This document shows positions 11,481 to 23,480 of a stretch of DNA of 64,000 nucleotides, one piece after another (positions within the stretch are counted from its first letter, which is position 1; each line of letters opens with the position of its first letter). The stretch covers positions 9,610,001 to 9,674,000 of the forward strand of contig CM075941.1 in assembly GCA_038030265.1 (NCBI GenBank), given 5' to 3'. Made by a program: the position numbers and the translations under genes. This DNA is from Corythucha ciliata (lineage: Eukaryota > Arthropoda > Insecta > Hemiptera > Tingidae). The notes under the pieces are model-generated. The model did no database searches. It was not told the origin of the DNA and was given only the letters and a program-made list of their open reading frames with translations.

Positions 11481-12168
11481 AGTGGGCACGAATACTAGCA
11501 CTATCGGCGTCTTTTTTCTCCTATACTGTGCGCCGGGCCTAACACGCGGATAAAATTAAGAAATAGCGCTCAATCTATATAAATTGGGAAAATAGGAAGT
11601 TCACTGTTTCCGGGGTCAACTTCACGGCTAAAAAAGAGATGAAGAAACCGCTCATTCGCGGCTAAAAAATGCGCACATTCATAGCCAAAATTGAGAAAAT
11701 TCACGCTTTCCAACGGCCGTAAATTCACGGAGTGAGATGTGCTAATTCATGACTAAACCGAAAGAAATTGCTAATTCCCAAGTTTCCTTAGGTCCGTAAG
11801 CGGATAAAAGTGAGAAGGCGATCTAATGTGCCGATGTAGGGGCAAGTAGGCTGCAAACAGTTTGGAACAAGCGCTAATATTCGTGGCTAAAACTGTGAAA
11901 AAGCGCTCATTTGTGGTTTCTCGATGGTTCCAGACCATAATTTATAAAAAAAATCGCTAGTTCTCTGTGTATAGAGGCTAATTTTACGGCTTGAATGAAT
12001 GAAAAAAAAAAAAAAAACGCTAAAGTGCTGATTTTAGGTCAAGCCCGCGACTAAAATTAGGAAAATGCGCTATAACGAGCCTATAAAGATTGAAAAAATC
12101 ACTTATTCGCGGATAAAATTGTAAAACACCCCAATCCATAGCATCTGGAGGATATTTTGAGGCTAAGG

Positions 12169-12305
12169 CCCGTATTTATGAACGTTACTTGAAGCTTCCT
12201 TGAGCCAAGGAACCATTGAGATCAGTTTTTATCACAATAAAATCATCTGTTCTGAATAATTTCAAGGGTTCCTTAACGTCAAGGAACGTTTATAAATACG
12301 GGCGT
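12169..12305. mobile_element. Small palindromic element (MITE-like) with 5-bp flanking repeat
   Basis: The ends are inverted: the left reads CCCGTATTTATGAACGTT and the right, on the minus strand, CCCGTATTTATAAACGTT. TAAGG flanks both sides (12164-12168 and 12306-12310), consistent with a 5-bp target duplication. There is no coding capacity. It is inserted inside family A repeats. Confidence 0.6.
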
Positions 12306-12597
12306 AAGGCTAATATTGAGAAAAGCACTATTTATTGAGGCTAAAATGATGAAAACCCCTAAATTTCAGCGGGGATCGAGAAAAAGTGTCAATTCGCTGC
12401 TAAAATTTGAGGATAAAAACAACAACTCCCTAATTTGTGGGATAAAAACGCCAATAAATACGATAGTATTCAGTTCAAATTGATAATAGTGCTAATCCCA
12501 TGCTAAGAGGGAGAAAAGCGCTAATTCGCGGCTGAAATGAAGACAATTTTCAGTAATTGTTTAAAATTGAAAATACCTACTCCAATTTTCGGCTTCT

Positions 12598-12698
12598 GGG
12601 CCCTATTGCACAATGTTTTATTAGCTAATATTACAGCTGTTTTATTAGCTAGTATTAGCTATATTATTAGCTAATAAAACACTGTGCAATAGGGCCCT
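12598..12698. mobile_element. Small palindromic element (MITE-like)
   Basis: A palindrome of about 100 bp. The left arm begins GGGCCCTATTGCACAATG and continues TTTTATTAGCTAATA. The right arm mirrors it and ends CACTGTGCAATAGGGCCC. It has no coding capacity, and its target duplication is not clear. Confidence 0.6.
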
Positions 12699-13430
12699 GA
12701 AGGCAATTATTTATTTGTGGCAAAAATTGAGGAAAAAAAAAGCGCTATAATTCATTTCTATAGGAGAAAAAACTCGCTAAATCCCAGCTAAAACTGAGCT
12801 AAAGCACTGATCCACAGCTTAAAGTGAAAAGAAATTGTTAATGCAGGGCTAAAATGTTAACAAAAAAAAACGGCAAATATGTGGCTATTTTAGGAAAATC
12901 ACTAATTAACGCAACAAAAATTAAGAAAAACGCTTATTTGTTAGCTCAAATTGAGAAAACGTGCTAATTCGCTGCTAAAAATTGAGAAAACCCGCTAATT
13001 CATGGGATAAAAACCCGACTCTTGCTGCTAAAATTGAGAAAAAGCGCCGATTCTCGGCTTCAGAAGCCAATTAAAGGAAAAGCGCCAATTCATAGTAAAC
13101 GTGTAGGTGAAAAACCCTGCCAATTCACTGTTAAAACTGTGGATAAGCGCTAAATTTTCAGCTCGAATTGAGAAAAAGTGCTGATTCACAGCTAAAACGC
13201 CGTAATGAACGCTCTCGCTCTCTCCTATACAAACGCCAGCCCGTTGCTGGAATTGAGAAAAATCGCTTTTTCATGCGGAACAAAAACACTACCTTTGCGA
13301 GTGAAATTGAGAAAAACGTTGCACGCGGCCAAAATTGGGAGAAGCATTAATGCGCGGGTAAAATTGACAAAAAAAAAACACTCATTCGCGGCTAAAATAG
13401 AGAAATTTGCCAATTGGGAACTTGCACATT

Positions 13431-13934
13431 TTTCAAACACTGGTGTTTCTTGAAGAGGGCTCCTTAATAAGACAATTGCTCACATTAAAAATTGGAATCA
13501 ATCAAAGGGTTTTTTAAAAATTTTGATTGGGGGATTTGATTACGTCAAAGGGCAGTTTAATGAAATGGACGGTGTTGGGAAGAGGAGGGAAGACACGTTT
13601 TCTTGGGGTCAATATTTATTGTTGTTTGTAAACAAAGCCACAGTTTAACGCTACGTAAAAATTATATTTCGTGTTTATCCTGGAGACCAAGGGGCCTCAT
13701 ACAGCCGCCGGCCCCGATTGGTTTAGGTCCACCAGTTGCGGATTATTTGGTTTCTCTCGTTCATCTCACTTTTTAGTAAAAAAAAAAACAAAAAAAACAC
13801 GATTTCCCGCGGGACGAAATTTAGGTTTTGTCCCGCCCCGCAAACTATTGTTAAGTCTTGTCGTGTCTTGCTTGCGGGGCTAGCGGGGCGGGCCACGGAA
13901 CCGGATGCGGGACGTTCCACGACCACGCTCATCC
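13431..13934. other. Non-array segment with GGGAC-rich transposon-like end
   Basis: 13800-13934 carries CGCGGGACGAAAT, GCGGGGCGGGCC and GCGGGACG strings and ends CATCCCTA. On the minus strand this starts TAGGGATGAGCG, similar to the TAGGGGTGCGCG end at 10231. It may be the opposite end of a related element, but no target duplication was found. No gene is recognised. Confidence 0.35.
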
Positions 13935-14240
13935 CTAGCTGAAATGGAGATAAATAGCTAACTCATGGCTAAAATGGTAAAATATCGCTAATTTACGGCT
14001 TAAACGAGAAAAAAATCGCTAATTCGCGGCTAATATGGAGAAAAATCGCTAGTTCACCGGTAAATTTGAGAAGAAGCGCTGAAAGTGAGGAAAAAACACT
14101 TCTGAAGGTAACTTTGTGCCAGAAAGTGAACAAAATATCGTTAATCCACTGTCAAATTCAGAAAAAGCGTTATAGGTAATTTTCGGCGAAAATTGGGGAG
14201 AAAATCTAATTCCTGGCTGAATTCGTGGCGCTGGTGAAAG
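13935..14240 (+). repeat. Family A array, forward, short
   Basis: About ten diverged forward units (GCTAATTCGCGGCTAATATG and similar) follow the GGGAC-rich segment. Confidence 0.6.
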
Positions 14241-16129
14241 ATTCGCCCGAGGGCGCCAAATATCCAGGGCCGGCACTGTTGGACGAGGTCTTAAAAATGG
14301 GCAACGCCTCTTTGATATAGGAATCCCGTCCCCGCCGGTCTATCAAGTCATTATGTGGCATCCAAGAATCCAACAATCATGTTCAAGAAACAATTGGTTG
14401 CCAAAAAAAGGTGAGCCCGTTCCTATAATTCGTGGATAAAACGTTCTTCGCATACTTAAAGCTGACGGCTGATTGTCCCTCGCCCCCCCCACTCAGTAGT
14501 TTGACAAATTAATCAAAGCTCCAGGCAAAATTGTGGTGAGTTATGGGAGAAGATTGGAGGAAGTCTGCAAGGGTTGCTTGTTAAAGTTTTTTTTTTTTTT
14601 TTCTTCTTTTTTCAGATCTAGACGCGGCACGCTGTGTACCTAATGAAGTCTCTCCCCGTAACACCGCTCCCACTGCCACTTTCCTATTTTCTCCTTTGTT
14701 ACAATTTAATTATTAATTTTCCAAGAGAATTCGTTAAAAAGGGGGCGTAGCGAAGGCGCCTATTAGTCATTTGAGAATTTGTATATTAACGCTCCTCCTC
14801 TTCCTGCCATTCCCCCTGCAACCGTCTTTACGAGCGTTGAAATTGGGGTTGGGCTTGGAAGAGGAATAGGGGGCGGAGGACTCCCAGCGGAAGATAATTA
14901 CAAGGTTCATTAGGGAAGAAAAGGGACTTTTGGCGGAATGGTATGAGATGAGAATGGGTGGAGAAGGTTTCATAAGGATCACAACACGCTAACGTCGCAC
15001 CCCCCGCGCTGTCCAACACAAGGCGCCATTGGATTTCCTTGACTGCAAACGGTCAAAAATAAATTACGACGAACAACATTGTTTCTTTTTTTTTTTTTTA
15101 GAAATTAAGTTGTTTAAAGAAGAATCTGGGATCGTTGTTCCCGTGAAGGGGAGTGTGGATTTTTACCTAATGATGTAGCAGATCCATATCTCCCTCCCTA
15201 CCCTTCCTTTTTCACCCTTCAAAGTGAAAAACAACTTTTTTTTTTTTTTCAACTCCCCCTCTTTATTTCCTCCCGCAACATTAGGTCGCGCTATTCCTGG
15301 GCTCTTCTTTCCAGCAAGATTTCCCCTCATACCAGGGAGGATCGCATCACAATTCACTTGGTGTCTTCTTTATTTCCTGAAAGAGAGAAAGAAGAGGAAA
15401 AGACTTGAGAATTCGTCCCCGCCCCCTCCTCACGCTATAGAACTCTTTATTTCTAAAGACTTTTTAACTGCGTTAGCAACAATCCGCAGAATACAACGAA
15501 ATAATGGTGTGGTTGGAAGGAGGGGGAGGGGGAGTAAAAGTCTTTAAGGCTCGTAAAAAGATAGCACAGACCCCTCCATTGAGACAAATTAAAATAAATA
15601 ACGAAGATACTTTGTACAACGGTGCGGAAATTGAGAGAGGGAGGGATGCAACATGATTATGCCATCAGGGGCCCTAATGCTCTTACTTCATTTTGTTGTG
15701 ATGGCATTATTGTGTTTCAACAAAAAATATCAGCGTAAATTAGCCGCTGTATAATTCCGCTAATGTCGGGATTTTCCTACGCCGAAGAGTACAAAACGCT
15801 GGCCGTCTGAAGCGACAAGCCAGGAATTAGTATTAGTATAATATTACACGAGCTACGATTTTTCGCTTTAACACGAGTTGTAATAGTATATTGTACTCCT
15901 AGGCATGAAAGACATACTTTTCCTGGCTGAGAAAAAAAGTGGCCAGCCGAGAGCCACTGAAGGAAGGAGAAGTGGCCCGCTGAGCCTTTCACGATGGCCC
16001 ACCCACGGCCTAAAATGGTAAATTATCATTTTTAACGTTGGATTTTGCCGTCCCTCGGATTTTTGTGCAAATGGAAAACACTACAATTCACGCCTCCTCG
16101 TTAGCGGCTAATTTCCCAGTAAGTGCCCA
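14241..16129. other. Unique-looking region without recognisable genes
   Basis: Homopolymer tracts occur (T runs near 14590, 15085 and 15240), with short pyrimidine-rich stretches. None of the short open frames has a recognisable domain. Around 15830-15990 there are palindromic strings (CCTGGCTGAGAAAAAAAGTG, GGCCAGCCGAG). These recall the module at 23210-23480. Confidence 0.35.
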
Positions 16130-16668
16130 CTTAATCCAAACCAAAATTGAAAATAACGCTAATTTGTGGCTGAAGTTGAGATTAATGGCTAATTCACTAC
16201 CGAAATTATTGCAAAAAATAACTGATTCACGGCCGGAAGTGAGAATAAGTGCTAAATCACGGATAAAATTAAGAAAAATACGTAGCTAATTCCCGAGGTA
16301 AAACGTTACTTCACGGCTCAAATTGGAAAAATCTTTAAAATCGCGTATAAATTGTTGAAAAAAACCAACAAAAACAGTAATTCTCGTTTAAAATAGAGAT
16401 GAAATAGTGAAAAATCGATAACCCATCAATGGTCTTGAGAAAAAGTGCTAATTCGCGTCTAAAATTACGAAAACATAAATTCTCGGCTTATTCAGAACGC
16501 AGGTTCGGGGCTCAATCTGTAAAAAACGCTAATTCATGGCTAAAAGTGGGAAAAAACGCTAATTCACTGGGAACGTTAAGAAAAAGTGCTAATTCACGGA
16601 TAAAATTGGGGAAAATCGCTCTTCAACGGCTAAAATCACGTGTTCACGGCTAAAGTGAAGAATAAATT

Positions 16669-16701
<33 letters not shown>

Positions 16702-19420
16702 AGAAGAAAAAAAAGCGCTACTTAGATGCTAAAAGTATGAAAATGACAATTTTCAGCTTCTGAAGACAAGTTCGTGGCTCAAACTGCGAGAAAAAACGCT
16801 CATCCAGAGCTAAACGAGAAACAAATCGTTAATTCCCAGCTAAAAGTAAGAAAAGTTGCTAATTAATGGATGCAATTGAGAAAAATCGCTATTTAGCGAA
16901 TTCACTGCTGATAAATTCAGATAAATCGTAAATTCACGGCTAAAATGGTGAAAAAAAGATAAAATGACGAAAAATAGCTGATTCACGGCAAAAGTGAAGA
17001 AAAATTGCTAATTCATCGAAAAAATCGATAGAAGTGCTGAAGTAAGGAAAACGTCAATTTTGCGGCTTCTAAAGGTGCGAGAAAGTGAAAAAAAAAATCG
17101 CTAATCCGCGGCCAAATTTCAGAAAAAGCGTTAGGTAATTGTTGGCGAACATTGAAAAAACTCTTAATTCGTTGATGAAACGTTAAAAAATGAAGATGGC
17201 TATTTCGGGGGTTAATTTGAGAAAATTGGCAAAGTCACAGGAAATGGAGAAATCAGGAAAAACACGAATTCACTGCAAAAATTCAGGTAAATTGCTAACT
17301 CTTGGCTGAAATAGTGAAAAATCGCAGAGGAAAACGCCAATTCTTGGCAAAAGTTGAGATAATTCGAAACGCGTTGGTCGGAAACGCTATTACGCTGCTA
17401 AAATGTAGAAAAAGCGCCAGTTTGCTGCTTAAATTCAGGAACATAATAATTCTAGGACACTGAGTGTGGTGAAATTTCCAATTTGAATACGCGTCTTCTG
17501 AAGGCAACTTTGTGGCTAAAATTCAGAAAAAAGGCAAATTCGTGCAAGGCTACAAGTTACAAGTAAAAACAACGCTGATTCACGGGCTAGAACTGATAAG
17601 AAGCAACAATATATACAGTGAAAGTAACAGTTTTCTAATACGGTGCTAAAATTGAGGGTAATATTTAGAAAATAAATAATTAGTCTATCAAAAATTAAGA
17701 GATTAAAGGCTATATTGAGCCTAAATTGAAAAAAAGGGCTAAATTCACGGCTAAAATGTGAAAAAATCGCCAATTGACAGCTAAAATTGCGTAAAACGCT
17801 AGTTCACGACTGAAATTGAGAAAAATTATGATTTGGTGTAAAAGTAAATTATACGCCATTCGCGGTTTTTGAAGGCAACTTTTGAGACAGAAATGGAGAA
17901 AAAGCGGCAAATGGGTAAAAACCCGTTAATTCAGGGTAAAACTGAGAAAAATCGCTTATGCATAGCTCATGGTGAATCAAAAAAATCTCAAATTGTGAAA
18001 AGCCCTCTATTTCGCGTCTAAAATTGAGGAAAACGCCAAAACTCGTGGAAAATTAAGAAACATCGTGCACGTGATAAGAACTCTTCTTTGCTGCAAAAGT
18101 TGAGAAAATGCGGAAATTCATGGCAATGGGAGAAGGGGCAAAACCGCTAATCCACGGGTAAAGTTGAGAAAAAGCACTTAACGTGGCTGTAAATTGAGAA
18201 ATTCGCGGCTTAAACTGGTCATAAGCGCTAATTGGTGGATAGACAAGGTGAAATAGCGGTAGTTCGTGGCTAAAATAAGGAAATAGCTAAGTAAAAATTA
18301 TGTTTCTTGTTTATGGAGAGACTTGGGGCAAAATTACCCCTGACACCCTCTATCGAGATTTCAATCTGATCTGCCCCTAATAGGACAAATTCCTACCTAC
18401 ACCACTGCACCCAACGGGCATTTCACGGCTGAAATTGAGATAAAGTGCTAGTTCGTGGCTAAAACTGGAAAAATTGCTAATGCGCAGCAAAAATAGAGGA
18501 ACCCCCAAATTCTCGGCTTAAAGGTATGAAAAGCGCTCATTCACAGCTGAATTTGGAAAACACCACTTCGCGAAAATTACGAAATTACTTCGCGAATAAA
18601 ATCGGCAAAAATAGCTGATCCGCGGCCGAAAATTAAAGAAAACCGATAATTCATATCTATAAATAAGAAAAATCGCTAAGTCACTGCTAAAATTGATAAA
18701 ATGGTTAATCTGCGGATGAAGTGATGAGAAATTGCTATTTAGCGGCTAAAACTGAGTCAAAGCTCAAACACATCACGGATAACATTATGATAAATTAGTG
18801 AATAAGATTGAGAAAAGCGTTAATTCGCGGCTAAAATTGAGGAAAAGTGCCTATTCACTGCAGAAATTGAGACAATTGTACTGATGTGGAGAAAACTTGA
18901 GCATTGAATTTTGAAAAACTGCTAAAATAGTGAAAAAAAAAAAAAAAATGGAAAAAACGCTAATTCGTGGGATTATTTGAGAAAAATGCTGATTCGCCGA
19001 TAAAATGGAGAAAAGTGCGCTAATTCGTGGCTGAAATTGAGAAAAAGTACCGATTTAGGGCTAAAAATGAGAAGAAATCCGCACTCGCTGATAAAATTGA
19101 GAAAACACTATTTCGCGGATAAAATTTAGGAATAGCGCTCATTCATGACAAACATTTAAAAATCATAAATTCACTGTTTTCGGGGGCCATTTCATGGGAG
19201 ATATTGAGCTAAAGAGCTAATTCATAGCTAAAAGTAAAAAACATTTCTAGTTCACGGCTAAAATCGAAAAAATGCTCGACTATGATATGTGAAAAGCGCT
19301 AATTGCGCAAAAAACGCTCATTCACAGCTAAATTGAGGAAACGCCTATTCGCGGATTACGGCTGAAATTGAGACAAAATCATAATTCATGGGTAAAGGTC
19401 AGGCAGGTGGCCGAATTGTA
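16130..19420 (+). repeat. Family A array, forward, the longest in the window
   Basis: About 3.3 kb of forward units is interrupted only by small tracts, including a (GAAA)n microsatellite at about 16670-16701. Units diverge widely, but the AATTCGCGGCTAAAATTGAG core stays recognisable. No gene is recognised. Confidence 0.75.
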
Positions 19421-19779
19421 TATCGAGATTTCTCAAAAATAAGAAAAATTGACTCATATTTACCACTCTCCGCAAATACCCCAGTACTTTTTACCTGAAT
19501 TCCCCCCCCCCCTCTCACTACCAGAGGGGGCCCAAAGTCTCACCAAGCCCGGGGCCCCAAATGTAGTAAAGACGGCCTTGCCTAGAAGCCTATAAATAAA
19601 TAAATTATCATGTAGGTATACGGCTTTAGGCCGGTCGCCCGCTGGAAGCGTTTTCAAGCGGCGCTACAATGCGCGACAGCGAGCGTACATCCAAAAAGGC
19701 TTAAATTGAATTCACTGCAGCTAAGCCTGGAGTGGACGATGTCACATTCAATTTCAGCGGTTTTTCTCAACTGCATCCG
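19421..19779. other. Short non-array gap
   Basis: This is a C-rich tract (19501-19512) and ordinary sequence between forward and reverse family A arrays. Nothing is recognised. Confidence 0.3.
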
Positions 19780-20160
19780 CAAATCTTTATTTAGCTTTTT
19801 TTATGTTGATTTTTGAGCGTGTTTTTCCACTTCTAAAACCATGCGAAATGGCGCTTTTATCAATTTTTCCGTGAATTAGCGCTTTTTCTCAAGTTTATCT
19901 GTGCATCATGGCCCTCAATCTTAATTAAGAATTGACGGTCTTTCTCTTTTTCGAGCGCATTTCAGCGAATGTTTTGAAAATATATTCGCGAATTATAGTT
20001 TTTCTCGGTTTTAGCCACGCACAAGTGCTTGTGTCAATTTTAGCCACGAATTGTTTCTCAATTTTAAACGAGAATTATACCACTTTTCCACAACTGTATA
20101 GCCGCGAATCGGCGTATTTTATCAGATTGATCCGTGAATTTACGTTTTTATTTATCTTAA
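19780..20160 (-). repeat. Family A array, reverse orientation
   Basis: Reverse-complement units (GAATTAGCGCTTTTTCTC, TTTTAGCCACGAATTG) run up to an inserted palindromic element and resume at 20590-20680. Confidence 0.65.
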
Positions 20161-20590
20161 GGTGCAATTAAACGTGAGAGTAACTCTCGAGAATTGAACT
20201 CTCTGAAGCTGCGTTTTTTTTTTTCTCTCGAGAGCTTAACTCGCCAGTATAAACGAGCCAGAGAGTTCTAGGGAGGACATCCTGGCAATCTCAGAGAGTT
20301 CAATTCCTGAGAGTTGCTCTCACGTGTAATAGCCCCATGTTGAGAGTGCCTGCGGCTGCCCTTCCCGAAAGCTCTCTGGCCCGTTTAGAGTGGCGAGTTA
20401 AGCTCTCGAGAGTACTCTGGACCATAAAAAACGTGAGAGGTAGGTGAGACCGGGTGAGAGTACTCTCGAGAGCTTAAGCCGTCAGTCTAAATGGACCAGA
20501 GAGTTCTCCCCCCCCACCACGGCCACCTGACCGTACCTGACACTCTCAGAGAGTTCAACTCTCGAGATTTACCCTCTCATGTTAGCACCA
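20161..20590. mobile_element. Composite palindromic element rich in CTCTCGAGAG
   Basis: A left unit (20161-20335) has inverted ends. The left starts GGTGCAATTAAACGTGAGAG and the right, on the minus strand, GGGGCTATTACACGTGAGAG. A second, partly overlapping pattern ends at about 20588 with CTCTCATGTTAGCACCA, a diverged mirror of the same terminus. Several internal ACTCTCGAGAG palindromes are present. It looks like two related small inverted-repeat elements side by side or nested. There is no coding capacity. Confidence 0.55.
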
Positions 20591-20689
20591 TTACTCAATT
20601 TTAGCCGCGTATAGCGGATTTTCTCATATTGATCCACGAATTAGCGTTTTTACATATTTTATCTATGCATTATATAGCCCAAGAGCTCC

Positions 20690-20900
20690 TTCTCCAAACC
20701 CCCAAACCCGCGAAATTTTGTTTTCGAAGGATAAAAAATCCCTAAAATTTGGTTTTCAATCACAAAGTTTTGTTTTGAAAAAGCGACATTGGGGTTTAAA
20801 ATAGCCAGTCGTGAAAGCGATTCGTTTTGGATTTGAACAGAGCCAAACCAACGCAGCGCAGCACGAGTCGTTGGGTCTGGGGTTTCAGCCGAATGTTCTA
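20690..20900 (+). repeat. Family B fragment
   Basis: GAAATTTTGTTTTCGAAGGA and TTTTGTTTTGAAAAAGCGAC match the family B style. The following text (ACTGGGACCGAATTTCTAG) resembles the family B flank at about 10000. Confidence 0.5.
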
Positions 20901-21044
20901 GGTACTGGGACCGAATTTCTAGATTTTTTTTTTAAATTCAAATCAGGGGCGTAGCGAGCCCGTGATCAAGGGTGGATGGGCGGCCAGCTAGGTACGGATC
21001 CTGAGTGCGGGTGGGGGGGGGGGGAGTGCATGTCTTGAGAAAAT

Positions 21045-21600
21045 GTGTTCTTTCGCGGATGAAATCCGCAGAAAAGGGCATTTTGCTGCCAAGACTAGGA
21101 AAAACACCCGTTCACAGCTAGAATTGAGAAATAGCGCTGATTCACTTTAAAACTTGAGAAATAAATCTCATTATATTCGCGGTTAAAATTTAGAAAACAC
21201 ACTAATTTGCGGTTTCGCGATGCAAAGCCCGGGCCGAAATTATAAGAAAATTTGCTAATTCACGGTTCATAGAGCTCTTTTAACAGCTAAAATTGACAAA
21301 ATAAATTGCTCGTTCAACGTATAATATAGAAAAAATCCCTCATTTGCGGCTAAAATTGAGGAAAAACGCCAATTCACGGCTAAAATTGAGAAATGGAGCA
21401 CATTCAAGCTGGTAAAATTGAGAGAAGGCACGCAGTTTGTGGTTTCTCAAACCAGCGTTTCGGTATAAGCATTGCGAAAACTTTATGTATAGCAAGTTTG
21501 CGGGTACAATTGAGAAAGAGTGCGTATATTTTTGAAAACGTTCTTATCCACGGCTAAAATTAAGGAAAATTGTTCGTTCGCAGGTGAAATTGAGGAAAAC
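21045..21600 (+). repeat. Family A array, forward orientation
   Basis: Forward units (GGCTAAAATTGAGGAAAAAC, GCCAATTCACGG) face the reverse array at 19780-20680, giving another opposed pair. A CAGGGGCGTAGCGAGC string at 20944 lies between the two arms. Confidence 0.65.
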
Positions 21601-22806
21601 ATTCATAAGGTTTCGCGATGCAACTAGTGATGCACGAGACCGAGACGAGAATTGAGTGGTCTCGGTCTCGGTCTCGCTCATGAGGGGATGGTCTCGGTCT
21701 CGGTCTCGATCATGAAAAGTCGGTCTCGTCTCGGTCTCGGCTCGAAAGTCTCGGTCTCGGTCTCGAAAGTCTCGGTCTCGTCTCGAAAAGTTAAAGGCGC
21801 GAATTCAAAGTATGTGTGATATTAGTGACGAGTGATCCTATTCTCGCCTCAATGATTACAGATGACGACGATAGATGAATTTATACTTTGCTTTCCTTCC
21901 TTGGTGGCTCGTGGCACGAAGGGTGATAAGTGATACATTGATTAATGACCAAATAGCTTTGTAATTGCCCCAAAATAGAATCGTGCCTTCAAAGCAATCG
22001 TCACACTGAGAACGTGAAAGCGGAACAGTTGAGAATTCAACGAGTCAACTCAAAATCTCGCCCATGCCAGCTCATTTAGTTCAAGCAAAAGACTTCCCTT
22101 CTCAGACACGACGAGGCAGAGGTGCACAATCCCCCCTCAAACATCAGACCCTCCTTCTCATGCTTCAACTGGCAATGTTAGTTAAAAAAAAAAAAAAAAA
22201 AAAAAAAAAAGTAGCGGTGTCGAGTTTGATGATAGCGGCCCAGGGAAGTTTCAAACGCAAAATTATGGTTCCCTTGCACTAAGCAGCCTGGCCGCGGCAG
22301 CCAGTTGGCTGCTGTGCAGTTGGGCTTGTTCTAGTGGCTGCCCAGCCTGAAAATCTTTGCTGCCTAGTGCGCGGGCACCCATAGATTGCATTGTATTTCA
22401 CCGGCCCCTCGGGAGTCCTAACCCTTTTTTTTATTACGATACGTAGGCATAAAGGAGCTTTAACGAACGAGGCACGATGTTTGTGACAATAGATGAAGTC
22501 CAGTGCCATCATCGGTAGAGTTTATAGTGCGACTATACGCCTCAGGATCGTACGCTTTTTTTTACCTTCGATCGTACAAAGCCTTTTAAAGCCAATTAGG
22601 TTCATAATTATTTAATTTAACGGTTCCGTAAAGTCTCCCATTTGCCACACAACTTCATTTCAGAGAAATAAAAAAGAAGAAACAAAAGAAGCGCGTAAGA
22701 TGAAAGCGGGCTTCCCTGCCTCAATTGTTCTACCAACTCACCAACATAATCAACTGACTTAAACCTTTTTGGGATATAATTTCCACGGTTCCACTCACCC
22801 TTCACC

Positions 22807-22915
22807 CATCGTGCTTAAAGACCTACTTTACACACGCCGTGCGGTAAAGAGTGAACTCTTTTACCGTGAGCTCTTTACCGCACGGCGTGTGTACAGTAGG
22901 TCTTTACGCACGATG
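22807..22915. repeat. Long near-perfect hairpin
   Basis: The arms 22807-22850 and 22872-22915 are reverse complements at 42 of 44 positions. The short loop itself contains a third copy of the inner CTCTTTTACCG motif. The outer sequence starts CATCGTGC and the inner core is CGCCGTGCGGTAAAGA. It may be a small transposon or a product of inverted duplication. Confidence 0.65.
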
Positions 22916-23209
22916 AACATCTGCTTAAACACTTCTTTAAGAATGAGCTTAGGAACAGTAGATTATACGCCTAGGCAAGAAAGCGATTTTTTGGAGGCCG
23001 AGAGAAAAAATTGGACGGGTGAGGCGTAGCCAAGCCTGGCCTTTTCTCGAGACCCCAAAATCACTTTTTTGACGCGGTGTGTACAGTATTTTTTTATCAA
23101 AACATGGGCTGATTTTCTCGGCCACGGCGATAAAGTGAGTGTTTTATCCCCTAGGCTCTAAAATAATCAGCTGTTTAAAAAAAAATAGTATCTTACATAT
23201 AACGAGACA

Positions 23210-23480
23210 CGTAAGTGCCATTTTACTTGCGAGTACTGTCTTTAGCTGGCGAGGCAAAGCCGAGTCGGCTAAATGAGTACGAGCAAGTGAATTGAGTTAT
23301 GCACGATATTTTTCGCGCGACAGGTGAAATAATAGTATATTTCACAACAAGTGAAGGAAATGGAGTTTTACCTGCGAGTTGTGTTTGGCTCACGAGGCGG
23401 GGCCGAGTGAGCTAAAAACAACGAGCAGAGTGAAAGCTTCTTCCTCACGAGTTGTGGATATTATTTTTCGCACGACCAAC
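23210..23480. repeat. Duplicated palindromic module
   Basis: Two related palindromes occur. One is centred near 23253 (GCTGGCGAGGCAAAGCCGAG), the other near 23397 (GCTCACGAGGCGGGGCCGAG) with flanking GCGAGTTGTGTTTG and CAAACAACGAGC arms. Each is followed by GAGC(A)AGTGAA text. They look like two diverged copies of one self-complementary unit of about 140 bp. Confidence 0.45.

Larger units (their letters stand above)
11540..13430 (+). repeat. Family A array, forward orientation
   Basis: Forward family A units pair with the reverse array at 10820-11480 to form a foldback-like arrangement. Two small palindromic elements are inserted, at 12169-12305 and 12598-12698. Confidence 0.7.

Noticed and set aside
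15224..15547. 107-residue plus-strand frame
   Set aside because: It starts in a T run, is Phe/Pro/Lys/Arg-rich and has no recognisable domain or codon periodicity.
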